64,000 nt of DNA from Oscillospiraceae bacterium (GTDB lineage Bacteria > Bacillota > Clostridia > Oscillospirales > Ruminococcaceae). Position 1 is the first letter of the stretch. Every line of letters begins with the position of its first letter. Where the stretch lies: contig JAGAWT010000015.1 in assembly GCA_018110985.1 (NCBI GenBank), positions 1 to 64,000 on the forward strand. Reading direction: 5' to 3'. Positions 16,294 to 24,560 of this stretch are shown in pieces. Position numbers and translations under genes: made by a program. The notes under the pieces were generated by a model. It was not told where the DNA came from, did no database searches, and saw only the letters and a list, made by a program, of their open reading frames with translations.

Positions 16294-17889
16294 TCAATAA
16301 TACATTACTACGGGTGTGCCTCTTTCCACCATGTTGTAAAGGGTCTGCACCTCGGAATACCTCATGTTGATACAGCCGTGGGAACCGTTGTTGATGTAGG
16401 TGTCGCCGCCGTATGCCGAACGTGAAAGGTCATGCAGACCTATGCCCTCAAAGCTGCAGCGCATGAAATAGGAGCACTTTGCACGGTAGGAATTGTCGGG
16501 AGCCACCATGGTGTAGTTGGTCTCCTTGGAATAAACGCTGTAAAGTCCGGGAGGTGTCTTTCTTGAAGGGTCTGTGGCTTTTCCCGAAACGATGGAAGCG
16601 GTCTCGAATTTCAGCTCTCCCTCTTCGTAGTACCACAGGTGCTGATTTGAAAGATCCACCTCTATATAGGTGCTGCCTATATCGCCCTCTGCGCTCCTGT
16701 CCTTTTCAAAGCCCTCATAGGTATAGCCTGTGTCAAGCTGAACATAAACAGGGTCAATGGTCTTGCTCACGCCCTCCTCTATGTGGGAGAGGAGCCTGTC
16801 CACGGTCTTTTCCCGGTCTATCCACCAGCCGTACTGACCTGCGCTGTAACGCCCCTGTGAAATGTCTATCCTTCTGCCGTCGGTGGTGGTGAATGTCCTT
16901 GATGTCATAAAGGTGTCGTACTTATTGGCAAGGTTTTCCACAAAAGCCTCAGCCTTGCGCCTGTCCACCTCATGACCGCCGTTTGTCCAGCCGTAGACCT
17001 CCGCACCGGTGAGATATTCCTGTGCGTAGTCAAAATCGTAGGTGATGATGAAATCGAAATGAGCCTTGATATTTTCAAGCTCGTCTTTCAGATCCGCCTC
17101 TTTTATCCTGGGTTCGGTGTAAAGGTCGGCATCTGAGATGTCTATGTCGAAATTGCCCTTTCCTATCTCCTCTTCCACATACTCCACCAGCAGATCCAGA
17201 TCCACGTTGTCGCCGTAGACCTCCGGGATTATGTAGTAGCCGCTGTCGCCGTAGGCTATCCTTGCATCCGCCGTGTCGGAGGTGCTCCAGGTGGTGCGTC
17301 TGAGCACCCTTTCAAAGTGAGACTTGTCAAAGGAATAGTCTGTGTTTATATCCAGCCTTGACTCCTTGAACAGGGACATGAACCACTTTGAATGATCCTG
17401 ATCCTCGTACAGTCTCTTTACGGGGCCTGTTATATCCACATTATACCCGAAATCCGCCATGCTGAGCGTCACAACATTTCCGGAGCGGGTGGTTATCTTC
17501 ACTTCGGGGGCGGAATACTTTCCCGCAAGCTGGGTGGTAGCCTGCAAAGGGGTCATCCCGCTGACATCCGTATCATCTATATAGGTATTTTTGAGGAAGG
17601 TCCCCATAGAGGATGACCACCCCACCAGGTAGCCCGCACCCATCAGTATGGCAACGGCAAAGAGCACCGCTATCACAGCGGGAGCCGCACTCTTCTTTTT
17701 CTTTCTCCGCCTTTTCCCTGAGGTGTGTTCCCTCACATTCTCACGGTGCTGCGGCTCACGGCGGGGGCTCTCCCTGCGGACAGGTTCCCTGCGCACCGCA
17801 GATTCTCCCGAGCCCGCACTCTGTCTCTTCTTCCGTGCGATAGCCTCGGAGAGGTCTATGGATGTGGCCTCAAAATTATTATCATTCAT
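16294..17889 (-). CDS. L,D-transpeptidase with peptidoglycan-binding (PG4) domains
   Basis: The product is 531 residues. A cytoplasmic Arg/Lys-rich tail (about 1-75) is followed by one transmembrane anchor (AAPAVIAVLFAVAILMGAGY), extracytoplasmic PG_binding_4 repeats (about 115-390) and a C-terminal YkuD domain. The YkuD domain has the catalytic HDLS and GSHGCINMRYSEVQTLY motifs. It probably forms 3-3 peptidoglycan crosslinks or attaches proteins at the outer membrane face. Start at 17889 has AGGAGAAC upstream. It diverges from the DUF4342/response-regulator operon. Confidence 0.92.
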   Translation of the reverse strand: MNDNNFEATSIDLSEAIARKKRQSAGSGESAVRREPVRRESPRREPQHRENVREHTSGKRRRKKKKSAAPAVIAVLFAVAILMGAGYLVGWSSSMGTFLKNTYIDDTDVSGMTPLQATTQLAGKYSAPEVKITTRSGNVVTLSMADFGYNVDITGPVKRLYEDQDHSKWFMSLFKESRLDINTDYSFDKSHFERVLRRTTWSTSDTADARIAYGDSGYYIIPEVYGDNVDLDLLVEYVEEEIGKGNFDIDISDADLYTEPRIKEADLKDELENIKAHFDFIITYDFDYAQEYLTGAEVYGWTNGGHEVDRRKAEAFVENLANKYDTFMTSRTFTTTDGRRIDISQGRYSAGQYGWWIDREKTVDRLLSHIEEGVSKTIDPVYVQLDTGYTYEGFEKDRSAEGDIGSTYIEVDLSNQHLWYYEEGELKFETASIVSGKATDPSRKTPPGLYSVYSKETNYTMVAPDNSYRAKCSYFMRCSFEGIGLHDLSRSAYGGDTYINNGSHGCINMRYSEVQTLYNMVERGTPVVMYY

Positions 17890-17944
17890 ATTGTTCTCCT
17901 GTTTATCCCTTTCAAATAAAGAGGGGTTATGACACCCCACATTG

Positions 17945-17973
17945 ATTATATCATACCTAAACAGACCCGTCAA
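17945..17973 (-). promoter_or_regulatory. Promoter of the L,D-transpeptidase
   Basis: On the minus strand TTGACG (17973-17968), a 17-bp spacer and TATAAT (17950-17945) lie about 55 bp before the start. Confidence 0.65.
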
Positions 17974-18059
17974 CCATTGATTTTCACAAATTTGACTGTC
18001 TGTATCCGTTGTTAATGCACGCTTTTTATGAGAATTGTCCAATTATCCGCTCAAAAAAT

Positions 18060-18115
18060 TCTAATCAAAATCTAATCAAAACCCACTTTACTTTAATACT
18101 TCCTGGGTGTATAAT
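18060..18115 (+). promoter_or_regulatory. Promoter with tandem 11-bp TCTAATCAAAA operator
   Basis: TCTAATCAAAA is repeated exactly at 18060-18070 and 18071-18081, immediately upstream of a weak -35 TTTACT (18087-18092). A 17-bp spacer leads to TATAAT (18110-18115). A tandem 11-bp period next to a weak -35 is the classic layout of OmpR-family activator sites. The regulator encoded downstream at 19264 is the likely ligand (inference). Confidence 0.65.
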
Positions 18116-18170
18116 AGAGACAGTTCCAAAAGAAAAGGTTTTCATGTGAGTATTCTTACGGAGGTACACC

Positions 18171-18830
18171 ATGTTTGATGATATAAACAGGCTTTGCCAG
18201 CTCAGCGGAGCATCCTACGAAAAGGCAAAAAAAGAATACACCGATCAGGGCTGTGATTTTTACAGGGCTCTCGGCGTTCTCCAGACACAGGGATTTGACG
18301 GCAAGGGCTTTGACAGGCGGCAGGATCCCGGCTACGGCCGCAGCGGAGGCACAGGCAGCACATACAGCTATGCAGGCAGCTACGGCGATGGCAGCTTTGC
18401 TCAGAGACGGGCAAGGATGATGGGCAGAAGGAGACAGGGAGTGGAGAATTTCCTGGGGTCTTACTTAAAGATAAACGATCTGAGAGTCCCCCTCATACTT
18501 TCGGTCATTTGCCTGGTGTTCGGCTTTGAGATACTCATCCCCGCTGCTATCATCGCTCTTATCTGCGGTGTGAAGTTCTCCTTCGAGGGTCCTCTCTTTG
18601 ACGGAGGCAGCACGGCTGCTTTCGGCACTGATGCGTTCAGGAAGCAGGCTGAGGCTTTCGGAGCAGAGGCGTTCGGTAACCGTCAGACCACATCCGCACC
18701 CGAGGCAGACAAAGGCGTTGCTTACAGGATGCCTCCCAGATATGAATACGAAAGTGCCTATGCCGGCAGGGGCAGCAGCGAGAACAGTGGTTACGAAAGG
18801 GATATCAGCGAAGAAAAGGGGTTTTTCTGA
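18171..18830 (+). CDS. UBA-like / DUF4342-related membrane protein
   Basis: The product is 219 residues. The N-terminal about 45 residues (LCQLSGASYEKAKKEYTD) resemble a UBA/EF-Ts-type three-helix fold. A Gly/Arg/Ser-rich linker follows. A hydrophobic region (about 105-140) is preceded by FLGSYLKINDLRVPLIL, which resembles the DUF4342 beta-strand plus membrane helix. The tail (about 145-219) is low complexity. It is first in an operon with a paralogue and a response regulator. Function unknown. Confidence 0.8.
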   Translation: MFDDINRLCQLSGASYEKAKKEYTDQGCDFYRALGVLQTQGFDGKGFDRRQDPGYGRSGGTGSTYSYAGSYGDGSFAQRRARMMGRRRQGVENFLGSYLKINDLRVPLILSVICLVFGFEILIPAAIIALICGVKFSFEGPLFDGGSTAAFGTDAFRKQAEAFGAEAFGNRQTTSAPEADKGVAYRMPPRYEYESAYAGRGSSENSGYERDISEEKGFF

Positions 18831-18832
18831 TC

Positions 18833-19267
18833 GTGGACAGAGCTCATATCATAAATGAACTTGCCTCCCGTTTCGGTATCTCCTTTGCGGAGGCAGCGGA
18901 TGCCTTTGAGGAGGCAGGCGGCGACGAATTTGCCGCAGCCGAGCTCATCGGGCGCTATCACGCACGCTACGGCGCAGGCACAGGCTATTCAACAGACCGC
19001 CGTTTTTACATGACCGAACAGGATCGCTCAAACGACGGAGACAGCTTCAGGGACTTTGCCCGTTCCCTCTTTGACCAGATAGGAAATTTTATGCGTTCCC
19101 TCTTTACCGTCTCTGTGGTGGTAGTTGACAAGAGCGGGCGCAAGGTAACGGGCTTTCCTCTGATACTTGCGGTCATAGGGTGTATCTTTGCCGCACCTGT
19201 ATTTATAATAATCGCCATTATCCTTCTTTCCTCCGGGAAAGAAATACTTACGGAGGGTATAGAATGA
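18833..19267 (+). CDS. DUF4342 family protein (UBA-like plus membrane domain)
   Basis: This 144-residue protein starts at GTG, two bases after the previous stop, with AAGGGG upstream. The UBA-like N-terminus (IINELASRFGISFAEAADAF) is followed by VVVVDKSGRKVTGFPLILAV, the DUF4342 core, and one or two membrane helices. Its stop overlaps the response-regulator ATG (ATGA). Domain order matches the gene upstream, so the two are probably paralogues. Confidence 0.8.
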   Translation: MDRAHIINELASRFGISFAEAADAFEEAGGDEFAAAELIGRYHARYGAGTGYSTDRRFYMTEQDRSNDGDSFRDFARSLFDQIGNFMRSLFTVSVVVVDKSGRKVTGFPLILAVIGCIFAAPVFIIIAIILLSSGKEILTEGIE

Positions 19268-19932
19268 AGATCCTTATAGTAGAGGACGAAGCCAAGATAG
19301 CAAGGTTCGTCTCCCTTGAACTCAAGCACGAGGAATATGACACCCGTTCCGTGGGAGACGGCAGGGAGGCTCTTGACATCATCTCCTCCGAGGAATTTGA
19401 CCTTATTATCCTTGACATAATGCTGCCGGGGCTAAACGGTCTTGAAGTCCTGCGCAGGATGCGCAAGGACGGCAACATGACCCCGGTCATCATGCTCACC
19501 GCCCGTGATTCCGTAATGGACAAGGTATCAGGGCTTGACATGGGAGCCAATGACTATCTGACAAAGCCCTTTGCCATCGAGGAGCTCCTCGCACGCATAA
19601 GGGCGGTTCTTCGTGCCCCCAAGCCCGTGACCAACGGCGATATCATTTCCTATGAGGGGCTTGTGCTGGACAGACAGGGACACACCGTCACCGTCAACGG
19701 CACCGAGGTGGAGCTTACTGTCAAGGAATACGGTCTCCTGCAGGCGCTTCTTGAAAATCTCTCCACCGTTATGTCCAGGGAACAGCTCCTTGAAAAGGTC
19801 TGGGGCTACGACTATTTCGGCGAGACCAATGTTGTGGATGTTTATATCAGATATGTACGCAGCAAGCTGGAAGCGGTAACTCCCAAGCGCTACATCCAGA
19901 CCGTCAGGGGCGTAGGCTACAAGATCGGCTGA
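19264..19932 (+). CDS. OmpR/PhoB family response regulator (no adjacent kinase)
   Basis: The product is 222 residues. The REC domain has acidic pocket VEDE, phospho-acceptor D51 (LIILDIMLPG) and the conserved K of YLTKPF. The C-terminal winged helix contains LTVKEYGLLQALLEN and the recognition-helix region NVVDVYIRYVRSKL. The true start is MKILIVEDE at 19264, preceded by GGAGG and overlapping the upstream stop. No histidine kinase follows; the nearest is the lone kinase at 28903. It likely regulates its own operon through the 18060-18081 repeats (inference). Confidence 0.93.
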   Translation: MKILIVEDEAKIARFVSLELKHEEYDTRSVGDGREALDIISSEEFDLIILDIMLPGLNGLEVLRRMRKDGNMTPVIMLTARDSVMDKVSGLDMGANDYLTKPFAIEELLARIRAVLRAPKPVTNGDIISYEGLVLDRQGHTVTVNGTEVELTVKEYGLLQALLENLSTVMSREQLLEKVWGYDYFGETNVVDVYIRYVRSKLEAVTPKRYIQTVRGVGYKIG

Positions 19933-20015
19933 CCGGCAGCACCGGCTGGCAGGACTACAGGCACGAAGGTCATGGGCAGACAATATAGACTGATACTGAT
20001 ATCCATGTTCAGCAT

Positions 20016-20048
20016 CTCCTCCCCTTTTTCGGGGGAGGATCTTTTTTT
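20016..20048 (+). terminator. Terminator of the response-regulator operon
   Basis: CTCCTCCCC pairs with GGGGGAGGAT around a T-rich loop and is followed by seven T residues. Confidence 0.85.
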
Positions 20049-20067
20049 GACCTGCTCCTGTCGGCTT

Positions 20068-20172
20068 ATACTGATCTCTGACCCATGTATAGACAAGAAA
20101 AAATCCGCAAATGCTTGAGTATAAGGGATCTGAGGCTTGGAGATCGTCTATACATCGAGGAAGGGTCAGTAT
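20068..20172 (+). repeat. 105-bp palindromic repeat, copy 2
   Basis: Same element as at 55092, with ends ATACTGATC and GTCAGTAT and exactly 105 bp. The base flanking both ends is T (20067, 20173). Here it lies after, not before, the terminator. Confidence 0.9.
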
Positions 20173-20193
20173 TAAGCTCACCCCTTTTTCGAT

Positions 20194-20226
20194 TTACAAA
20201 ACGGTAAAAATAAACCTGTTTTGTAA
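20194..20226. promoter_or_regulatory. Inverted repeat upstream of the solute-binding protein
   Basis: TTACAAAAC (20194-20202) and GTTTTGTAA (20218-20226) are perfect inverted arms 15 bp apart. They lie about 75 bp upstream of the -35 at 20302. This is a candidate operator; no regulator is identified. Confidence 0.35.
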
Positions 20227-20301
20227 TGTTTACGGGGCTGAACACCTTTAAATTTGGTGAATATCAACAAATTAGTTTTATATTTTTTGATATTTCGGTG
20301 G

Positions 20302-20330
20302 TTGACAAAACCAAATAATTATAGTAAAAT
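20302..20330 (+). promoter_or_regulatory. Promoter of the solute-binding protein
   Basis: TTGACA (20302-20307), a 17-bp spacer and TAAAAT (20325-20330). Confidence 0.75.
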
Positions 20331-20396
20331 TAACTTAAATGAATTGTTTAACTGTAATTTGTCGTCCTAATAAAGTACAGTACGGAGGTCATGATA

Positions 20397-21857
20397 ATGA
20401 ATTTAAAGAAAACTCTGGCAGGTCTTTCAGCTCTTACTTTTGCTCTTAGCCTTTCTGCCTGCGGCGGCAGCAGCGACAGCGGCAATGCAGGCGGCGGAGA
20501 GGGCGTTGCCACCACCGCTGAGACCACCACAGCCATCACCGTTGAGCTCAACACCGAGACAGTTTCCGAAGAGGATCAGGGCACTCTTGACAAGGCTGCC
20601 GCTGAATTCCTTCCCGATGTGGAGCTTGAAAACAAGACCATCAAGTGGCTGGCTCACTACGATCTTAACCCCAACACCTCCGCAGGTGTTTCCGAGTCCA
20701 TCCCCCTGAACCTGTTCAGGACAAAGTACGGCGGACAGATCGAATGGACAACCACCACATGGAACTCCAGGTATTCCGATCTTTCCACAATGGTCCTGGG
20801 CGGTGAAGGCATCGACTTCTTCCCCTGCGACACCGCAGCTCTCCCCAAGGGCGTTATCTCCGGAATGTTCCAGCCCATCGATGACTGCATCGACATGAGC
20901 GATCCTCTCTGGGACGATGTCAAGGATGCCATGGAGAAGTACAACTTCAACGGCAAGCACTATGAGATAGTTACAGGCGTTTCCGCAGAGCAGGTAGTAG
21001 TATACAACAAGCAGACCATCGAAGAAGTAGGTCTTGACGATCCCTGGGAGCTCTATCAGGAGGGCAAGTGGAACTGGGATACCTTCAAGCAGATGCTGGT
21101 AGACTATGTTGATCCCGATGCAGAGCGCTACGGTCTTGACGGCTACTGGGCAGAGAAGACACTCTTCCTCTCCGCAGGTGTTCCTTCCGTTGAGTCTATT
21201 GACGGTACACTTACCGTGAACCTTTCCAACGAGACTGTTGAAAAGGCTCAGAACTTCCTCTATGACCTCTGGCAGAGCAACCTTATCATAGACCGTGAGA
21301 TCTTCAACTGGAACGAGCAGCCCGCATTCATGGGCGACGGCAGAGAGCTCTTCTACATCATCGGTGCATGGGCAGTAAACACCGCTCCCGATGCGTGGAC
21401 CACAAAGATAGATCCTTCCAACCTGGGTCTTGCTCCCGTTCCCTCTCCCGCAGGCTCCGATCCCTATCAGTCCGCTACTCTTGACGGCTGGGTACTCTGC
21501 AAGGGTGCTGCAAACCCCGAGGGCGTAAACCTCTTCGCACTCTGCAACAGACTGGCTGCCACCAATGATGAAGCCATTGCCATCGGCGACGAAAAGCTGA
21601 AGGCAGATGCAGGCTGGTCCGATGAGCTTGTTGCCATCAACAAGGAGATAAACGCTCTGGCACAGAAGTATCCCGTAGTTGACCTTGCTACCGGTGTTTC
21701 CACAGACGTTGCATCCATTACCACCGACGGCGGCGACAATGTAGGCCTCAGAGCTGCAATGCACGGTGTTGAATGGGCTACCAACAAGGAGCAGATCTCC
21801 GATGTTGTTGAGATGCTGGTCAAGGAAGCAGACGATCAGCTCAAGGCTATGAACTGA
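20397..21857 (+). CDS. ABC transporter solute-binding lipoprotein (family 1, sugar type)
   Basis: The product is 486 residues. Signal peptide with lipobox LSLSAC (C22) is followed by a Gly/Ser/Thr linker. The mature region has the family 1 extracellular binding-protein pattern (EGKWNWDTFKQMLVDYVD, YQSATLDGWVLCKGAANPEG). It should capture an oligosaccharide or similar solute for an ABC importer. No permease or ATPase is adjacent; the MalF/MalG-like permeases at 36.5-38.7 kb lack their own binding protein, so a partnership is possible but unproven. ATG at 20397 sits eight bases after GGAGG; ATG at 20391 is too close. Confidence 0.9.
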   Translation: MNLKKTLAGLSALTFALSLSACGGSSDSGNAGGGEGVATTAETTTAITVELNTETVSEEDQGTLDKAAAEFLPDVELENKTIKWLAHYDLNPNTSAGVSESIPLNLFRTKYGGQIEWTTTTWNSRYSDLSTMVLGGEGIDFFPCDTAALPKGVISGMFQPIDDCIDMSDPLWDDVKDAMEKYNFNGKHYEIVTGVSAEQVVVYNKQTIEEVGLDDPWELYQEGKWNWDTFKQMLVDYVDPDAERYGLDGYWAEKTLFLSAGVPSVESIDGTLTVNLSNETVEKAQNFLYDLWQSNLIIDREIFNWNEQPAFMGDGRELFYIIGAWAVNTAPDAWTTKIDPSNLGLAPVPSPAGSDPYQSATLDGWVLCKGAANPEGVNLFALCNRLAATNDEAIAIGDEKLKADAGWSDELVAINKEINALAQKYPVVDLATGVSTDVASITTDGGDNVGLRAAMHGVEWATNKEQISDVVEMLVKEADDQLKAMN

Positions 21858-21890
21858 TGACCCCAAAAACCTACAGTAAACTTTAAAATG

Positions 21891-21929
21891 AGCCATGGTA
21901 TCGCATTTTGCTGATACCATGGCTTTTTG
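21891..21929 (+). terminator. Terminator after the solute-binding protein
   Basis: AGCCATGGTATC pairs perfectly with GATACCATGGCT and is followed by TTTTTG. Confidence 0.92.
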
Positions 21930-21956
21930 TCTCAGTAAAGCAGAATATATGGTACA

Positions 21957-22000
21957 CCTTCCCGAAGCACCTTATCACAGGTACTTCGGGGAGGTCTTTT
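21957..22000 (+). terminator. Second, tandem terminator
   Basis: CCTTCCCGAAG pairs with CTTCGGGGAGG and is followed by TCTTTT. It protects the convergent minus-strand gene. Confidence 0.75.
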
Positions 22001-22009
22001 CATCCTGTA

Positions 22010-23002
22010 TTATTTCACATATCCCGACTCTTTTAGTATCCGGTCAAGGAGCTCTGCGTTTTTAAGGGAAAGATCCTTGGAAACAAGAGGCTTTTCTCCT
22101 TTGAGTATACATCTGTTGATGTCCTCGATCTCAAGGCTGTAATTTGATGCGGCTGTCACCCTTTCCTCTCTGCGGATACGCTCACCCTTGTCGTTTTTCA
22201 CCGTGATCCAAAGGGAGATCTCCCCCTCCTGATTGTATTCGTAATCCGAGCGGATGTATCCCTTTGAGCCGTGGATAAAGAGCCTGTCGTACCTGTCGGA
22301 GGTGTCCGTCCCAAGTATCATCCCCGCATTGAAGGACGCCCTTGCACCGTTCTCAAAGCGCAGGAGCACGGATGCCATGTGATCCACTCCCCTGTCATCC
22401 ATTTCCGCATCTGCCTTTACATAGCTCACGGGTGAGTCGATAAGCGAAAGTATCATGGTAGTGCAGTAGCACCCCACATCGTATATCCCGCCGCCGCCGT
22501 ATTCCCTGTAGAGCCTGAAATCCTCCGAATAGTCCTGGGTGAGGAATGCGGTGTCTATATAATCTATGACGCCTATCTCCTTTGACAGACTTTTGAGCAG
22601 CTTTATAAAGGGACTGTGAAGGTAGGCATAAGCCTCCGCCAGTATGACGCCGTTTTCTTCTGCGGCTTCAAACATCTTCGCCGCTTCATCCCTGTTCATA
22701 GCCAGCGGCTTTTCGCAGAGAACGTGCTTTTTGGCTTTCAGCGCCTTTATGACCCATTCACAGTGGATGTGGTTAGGCAGAGGGATGTAGACCGCTTCCG
22801 TCTCCGGATCCGCAAGCAGGGCATCATAGCCCTCATAAGCCTTTTCAAAGCCGAATCTTTCCCTGAAGCTCTCCGCCTTTTTTATGCTTCTTCCCGCAAC
22901 GGCATAAAGCTCACAGCCATCAGCCTTCTTCATTCCCGGTATGGTGCAGCCCTCTGCTATGCCTGCTGTACCCATTACTCCCCACTTTACTTTTCTGTCC
23001 AT
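22010..23002 (-). CDS. Gfo/Idh/MocA family oxidoreductase
   Basis: The product is 330 residues. N-terminal Rossmann fold MDRKVKWGVMGTAGIAEGC, the EKPLAMNRDEAAKMF motif with its conserved Lys, and a C-terminal alpha/beta domain with YDVGCY. It is an NAD(P)-dependent oxidoreductase, probably for sugars or cyclitols; the substrate is unclear. AGGAGGACAGC gives the start at 23002. It is 20 bp downstream of the aldo/keto reductase gene and likely cotranscribed. Confidence 0.93.
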   Translation of the reverse strand: MDRKVKWGVMGTAGIAEGCTIPGMKKADGCELYAVAGRSIKKAESFRERFGFEKAYEGYDALLADPETEAVYIPLPNHIHCEWVIKALKAKKHVLCEKPLAMNRDEAAKMFEAAEENGVILAEAYAYLHSPFIKLLKSLSKEIGVIDYIDTAFLTQDYSEDFRLYREYGGGGIYDVGCYCTTMILSLIDSPVSYVKADAEMDDRGVDHMASVLLRFENGARASFNAGMILGTDTSDRYDRLFIHGSKGYIRSDYEYNQEGEISLWITVKNDKGERIRREERVTAASNYSLEIEDINRCILKGEKPLVSKDLSLKNAELLDRILKESGYVK

Positions 23003-23022
23003 GATGCTGTCCTCCTGTTCTG

Positions 23023-24201
23023 TTATCTTAAAAGGAATTTCCTTGCTATACCTATACCCGCCCTGAACGGCAGCGGCCGCAGAGCCTTGTCCGCATTTTT
23101 CAGCTCCTGCCTTATGGGGATGCTCTGCGGACAGTGCTTTTCGCATTTCCCGCATTCTATGCAGCCGGTGGCAAAGCCCGGTTCCTTTGTAAGTGCCACG
23201 GACTGGGCATATTCAAAGCGCCCCTCGCTCTTCCCCTCAGTAAACATCCTGTTGTAGCACCGAAAGATGTCGGGTATACGCACTCCCTTCGGACATGGCA
23301 GACAATATCCGCAGGCGGTGCACCCCACCTTGGTGGACTGTCGGATCATTTCCCTGATGCTGCTCACAAGACCGAACTCCCTGTCGGTGAATTCGTGTTC
23401 GTTCACTTGGGAAGCCACACGGCAGTTTTCCTTTACCATATCAAGGCTGTTCATCCCCGACAGCACACAGGTGACCTCCGGCTGATCCCAGAGCCAGCGG
23501 AAGGCAAGCTCTGCGGGAGTAAAGCCTGTGCCGCTGTCTTTTATCAGCTTCTTTGCCTTTTCCGGCAGCATATCCACCAGCTTGCCGCCTCTCAGAGGCT
23601 CCATTATCACAACAGGTATGCCCTTTTCGGCAGCCGCCTTCAGTCCCCTGACACCCGCCTGTGTGTCCACATCAAGATAGTTGTACTGTATCTGGCACAT
23701 ATCCCAGTCATAGGCATCCAGTATCTTTATGAAGTTCTCCGTGTTGCCGTGGTAGGAAAAGCCTATGTTCCTGATAAAGCCCTTTGCCTTCTTTTCGTAG
23801 ATCCAGTCCTCTATACCCAGCTTTTTCAGTTTTTCCCACTGGGCAATATCGGTCATGTGATGCATGAGGTAATAGTCCACATAATCCGTGCGCAGCCTTT
23901 TCAGCTCCTCGTCAAAGTATTTGTCGATGGCATTTCTGCTCATGACCATGTACTGCGGCAGCTTGGTGGCTATCTTTACCTTGTCCCTTATGCCGTTTTT
24001 CTCCAGCACCTCTCCCACAAGAGCCTCGCTCCCGGTATAGATATAGGCGGTGTCAAAGTAGTTCACACCCGCATGATATGCCTCCATCATTTCCTTTTCG
24101 GCTTTGCCGTAGTCTATGCCGCCGCCCTTCTTCGTAAACCTCATGCACCCGTAGCCCAGAATGGAAACAGGTTCGCCGTTCCTATCTTTTCTGTACTTCA
24201 T
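23023..24201 (-). CDS. Aldo/keto reductase with C-terminal 4Fe-4S domain
   Basis: The 392-residue product has the AKR barrel with catalytic Tyr in FDTAYIYTGSE, Lys in KIATKLP and His in YYLMHH. A C-terminal ferredoxin-like region follows (CTACGYCLPCPKG, CIECGKCEKHCP). This architecture is common in anaerobes (COG1453), where physiological substrates are mostly unknown. AAGGAGTGACAG supports the ATG at 24201. Confidence 0.93.
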   Translation of the reverse strand: MKYRKDRNGEPVSILGYGCMRFTKKGGGIDYGKAEKEMMEAYHAGVNYFDTAYIYTGSEALVGEVLEKNGIRDKVKIATKLPQYMVMSRNAIDKYFDEELKRLRTDYVDYYLMHHMTDIAQWEKLKKLGIEDWIYEKKAKGFIRNIGFSYHGNTENFIKILDAYDWDMCQIQYNYLDVDTQAGVRGLKAAAEKGIPVVIMEPLRGGKLVDMLPEKAKKLIKDSGTGFTPAELAFRWLWDQPEVTCVLSGMNSLDMVKENCRVASQVNEHEFTDREFGLVSSIREMIRQSTKVGCTACGYCLPCPKGVRIPDIFRCYNRMFTEGKSEGRFEYAQSVALTKEPGFATGCIECGKCEKHCPQSIPIRQELKNADKALRPLPFRAGIGIARKFLLR

Positions 24202-24304
24202 ACTGTCACTCCTTAAACCAAGGCAGGAAGTCAAATAACCGTTACCTAATTGTAGCAGACATATCGTGTATTGTCAAGTCGCCATTGCGGGCAGACATAC
24301 ATGG

Positions 24305-24456
24305 CGAGCAGTAAAGCAGATGCCTTTGATTCGTTATAAACGGGTGCCTGCGGGTGCTGCCCGCCCGACAAAACCTGTACGCATATGAAAAGTTACCGAG
24401 CAGTAAAGCAGTTGCCTTTGGTTCGTTATAAACGGGTGCCTGCGGGCGCTGCCCGC
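24305..24456. repeat. Pair of 60-bp direct repeats in an intergenic region
   Basis: CGAGCAGTAAAGCAG begins copies at 24305-24364 and 24397-24456, with only a few mismatches and a 92-bp period. Each ends in a small GCGGG/CCCGC hairpin. The 24202-24465 gap holds no other recognised feature. Confidence 0.8.
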
Positions 24457-24465
24457 AAAAAATCC

Positions 24466-24494
24466 TTGACAAGGCTGTATAAATATAGTATCAT
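24466..24494 (+). promoter_or_regulatory. Promoter of the GGDEF gene
   Basis: TTGACA (24466-24471), a 17-bp spacer and TATCAT (24489-24494). Confidence 0.65.
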
Positions 24495-24560
24495 AAGATT
24501 AGTTACCATAGTTTATGAACCAGTTAAGTTTTTTTGAAAACAGGGGAGGCGACAGCCGCA

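Noticed and set aside
24305-24456. CRISPR array
   Set aside because: Only two 60-bp units with a 32-bp gap, no cas genes and internal hairpin ends.
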